Below, in pieces: positions 36,766-37,129 of a stretch of DNA of 37,129 nucleotides; the stretch's first letter is position 1, and each line of letters opens with the position of its first letter. The position numbers were made by a program, and so were the translations under genes. The stretch is from NCBI GenBank assembly GCA_021823625.1, contig JAKANS010000043.1, positions 1 through 37,129 on the forward strand, read 5' to 3'. The DNA comes from a bacterium (lineage in GTDB: Bacteria > Verrucomicrobiota > Verrucomicrobiia > Limisphaerales > J093). The notes under the pieces were generated by a model that was given only the letters and a program-made list of their open reading frames with translations, did no database searches and had not been told where the DNA came from.

Positions 36766-37129
36766 CTACACCAAGTAGGGTTGGTATTCGGGTACCAACT
36801 CCTTGATTCGCAACTTAAGCTGATTGCGTTCGAGGCTGTGCAGTTGCCCCGCCAACGTCTCGAAAGCAGCCTGCACTTCGCTCAGCGGCCGCGCCTGGCT
36901 CAGAAACCGCATCACTTTGGGATGCGAAGTGGACTCATGGTTCTCGGCCGAGTGGCTGAGTTCCTCGAACAGTTTCTCGCCCGGACGCAAGCCGGTGAAC
37001 CGTATCTCGATGTCTTCATCAGGTTCCAGGCCGCTTAGTTGGATGAGCTGGCGGGCCAGGTCCACGATCTTGACGGGGCGGCCCATGTCGAGCACGAAGA
37101 TTTCACCGCCGTGGCCCATGACGGCGCTT
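36766..37129 (-). CDS. CapD-like nucleotide-sugar epimerase/dehydratase, C-terminal part
   Basis: The gene runs off the right edge; only the C-terminal 121 residues are seen. The segment GHGGEIFVLDMGRPVKIVDLA, then LIQLSGLEP, IRFTGLRPGEKLFEEL and a helical tail, is the signature end of polysaccharide biosynthesis proteins of the CapD/WbpM/FlaA1 type. These are membrane-bound UDP-GlcNAc 4,6-dehydratase or 4-epimerase enzymes that supply a modified sugar donor for the initiating transferase. Residue order before the visible part (S-A-V-M) shows that the frame continues beyond the window. It is the most upstream visible gene of the exopolysaccharide operon. Confidence 0.9.
   Translation of the reverse strand, partial: SAVMGHGGEIFVLDMGRPVKIVDLARQLIQLSGLEPDEDIEIRFTGLRPGEKLFEELSHSAENHESTSHPKVMRFLSQARPLSEVQAAFETLAGQLHSLERNQLKLRIKELVPEYQPYLV

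Overview
The window is GC-rich chromosomal DNA from a bacterium that is most probably a member of the Verrucomicrobiota (Pedosphaera/Limisphaera-like). The basis is indirect. It has a prepilin-like protein with an H-x9-DG signature, an exosortase/EpsI locus, exported Calx-beta and PQQ-propeller proteins, a DUF5107-TPR protein, and several intergenic palindromic repeat families of a kind common in that phylum. No rRNA, tRNA, CRISPR array, prophage or complete insertion sequence was seen.

Layout. (1) 1-2670: the edge of a DUF5372-like gene, a low-affinity iron permease-like protein, and an ArnT/GT39-like glycosyltransferase broken by a one-base shift in a C4 run. (2) 3033-5648, plus strand: a conserved triad of DUF5989 micro-protein, NodU/TobZ-type carbamoyltransferase and SxtJ-like membrane protein. 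(3) 5645-10965: manA and accA on the minus strand, then a divergent kinase-like protein and a HAD-IIA phosphatase on the plus strand. (4) 11029-17613: an exported PQQ-like propeller, recF, a large secreted Calx-beta/PKD protein and a prepilin-like protein, followed by a clear terminator. (5) 17913-22069: a MntA/HepT toxin-antitoxin pair and a 1137-residue secreted DUF5107-TPR protein. (6) 22172-31221: a redox block of dihydroorotate-dehydrogenase-like protein, pyruvate:ferredoxin oxidoreductase, fused indolepyruvate-type oxidoreductase, and a divergently transcribed [2Fe-2S] ferredoxin. (7) 31298-33320: a RibD-reductase-like protein and queA. (8) 33617-37129, minus strand: an exopolysaccharide/exosortase operon (sugar transferase, exosortase, EpsI, hexapeptide acyltransferase, and the C-terminus of a CapD-like epimerase running off the edge).

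How the parts relate. The redox block would oxidise 2-oxoacids (pyruvate, aryl pyruvates) with CoA and pass low-potential electrons to ferredoxin. The right-hand operon would prime and modify a polysaccharide and process exported proteins in step with it. manA, which makes or uses mannose-6-phosphate, could feed it.

The most unusual aspect is the repeat biology rather than any single gene. At least two different MITE-like elements of 120-130 bp with imperfect terminal inverted repeats fill the gap between co-directional genes (5115-5234, 32084-32213). A twin 54-bp palindrome follows the Calx-beta gene. Pieces of dispersed repeats (CGCGCCC heptamers, AGTCAGA units, an ACGCGGGTTGG core) are embedded in frame inside a carbamoyltransferase, QueA and the tail of a sugar transferase. 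No wholly new system was identified with confidence. The best candidates for follow-up are these repeats, the kinase-like protein beside accA, and the DUF5989-carbamoyltransferase-SxtJ triad.
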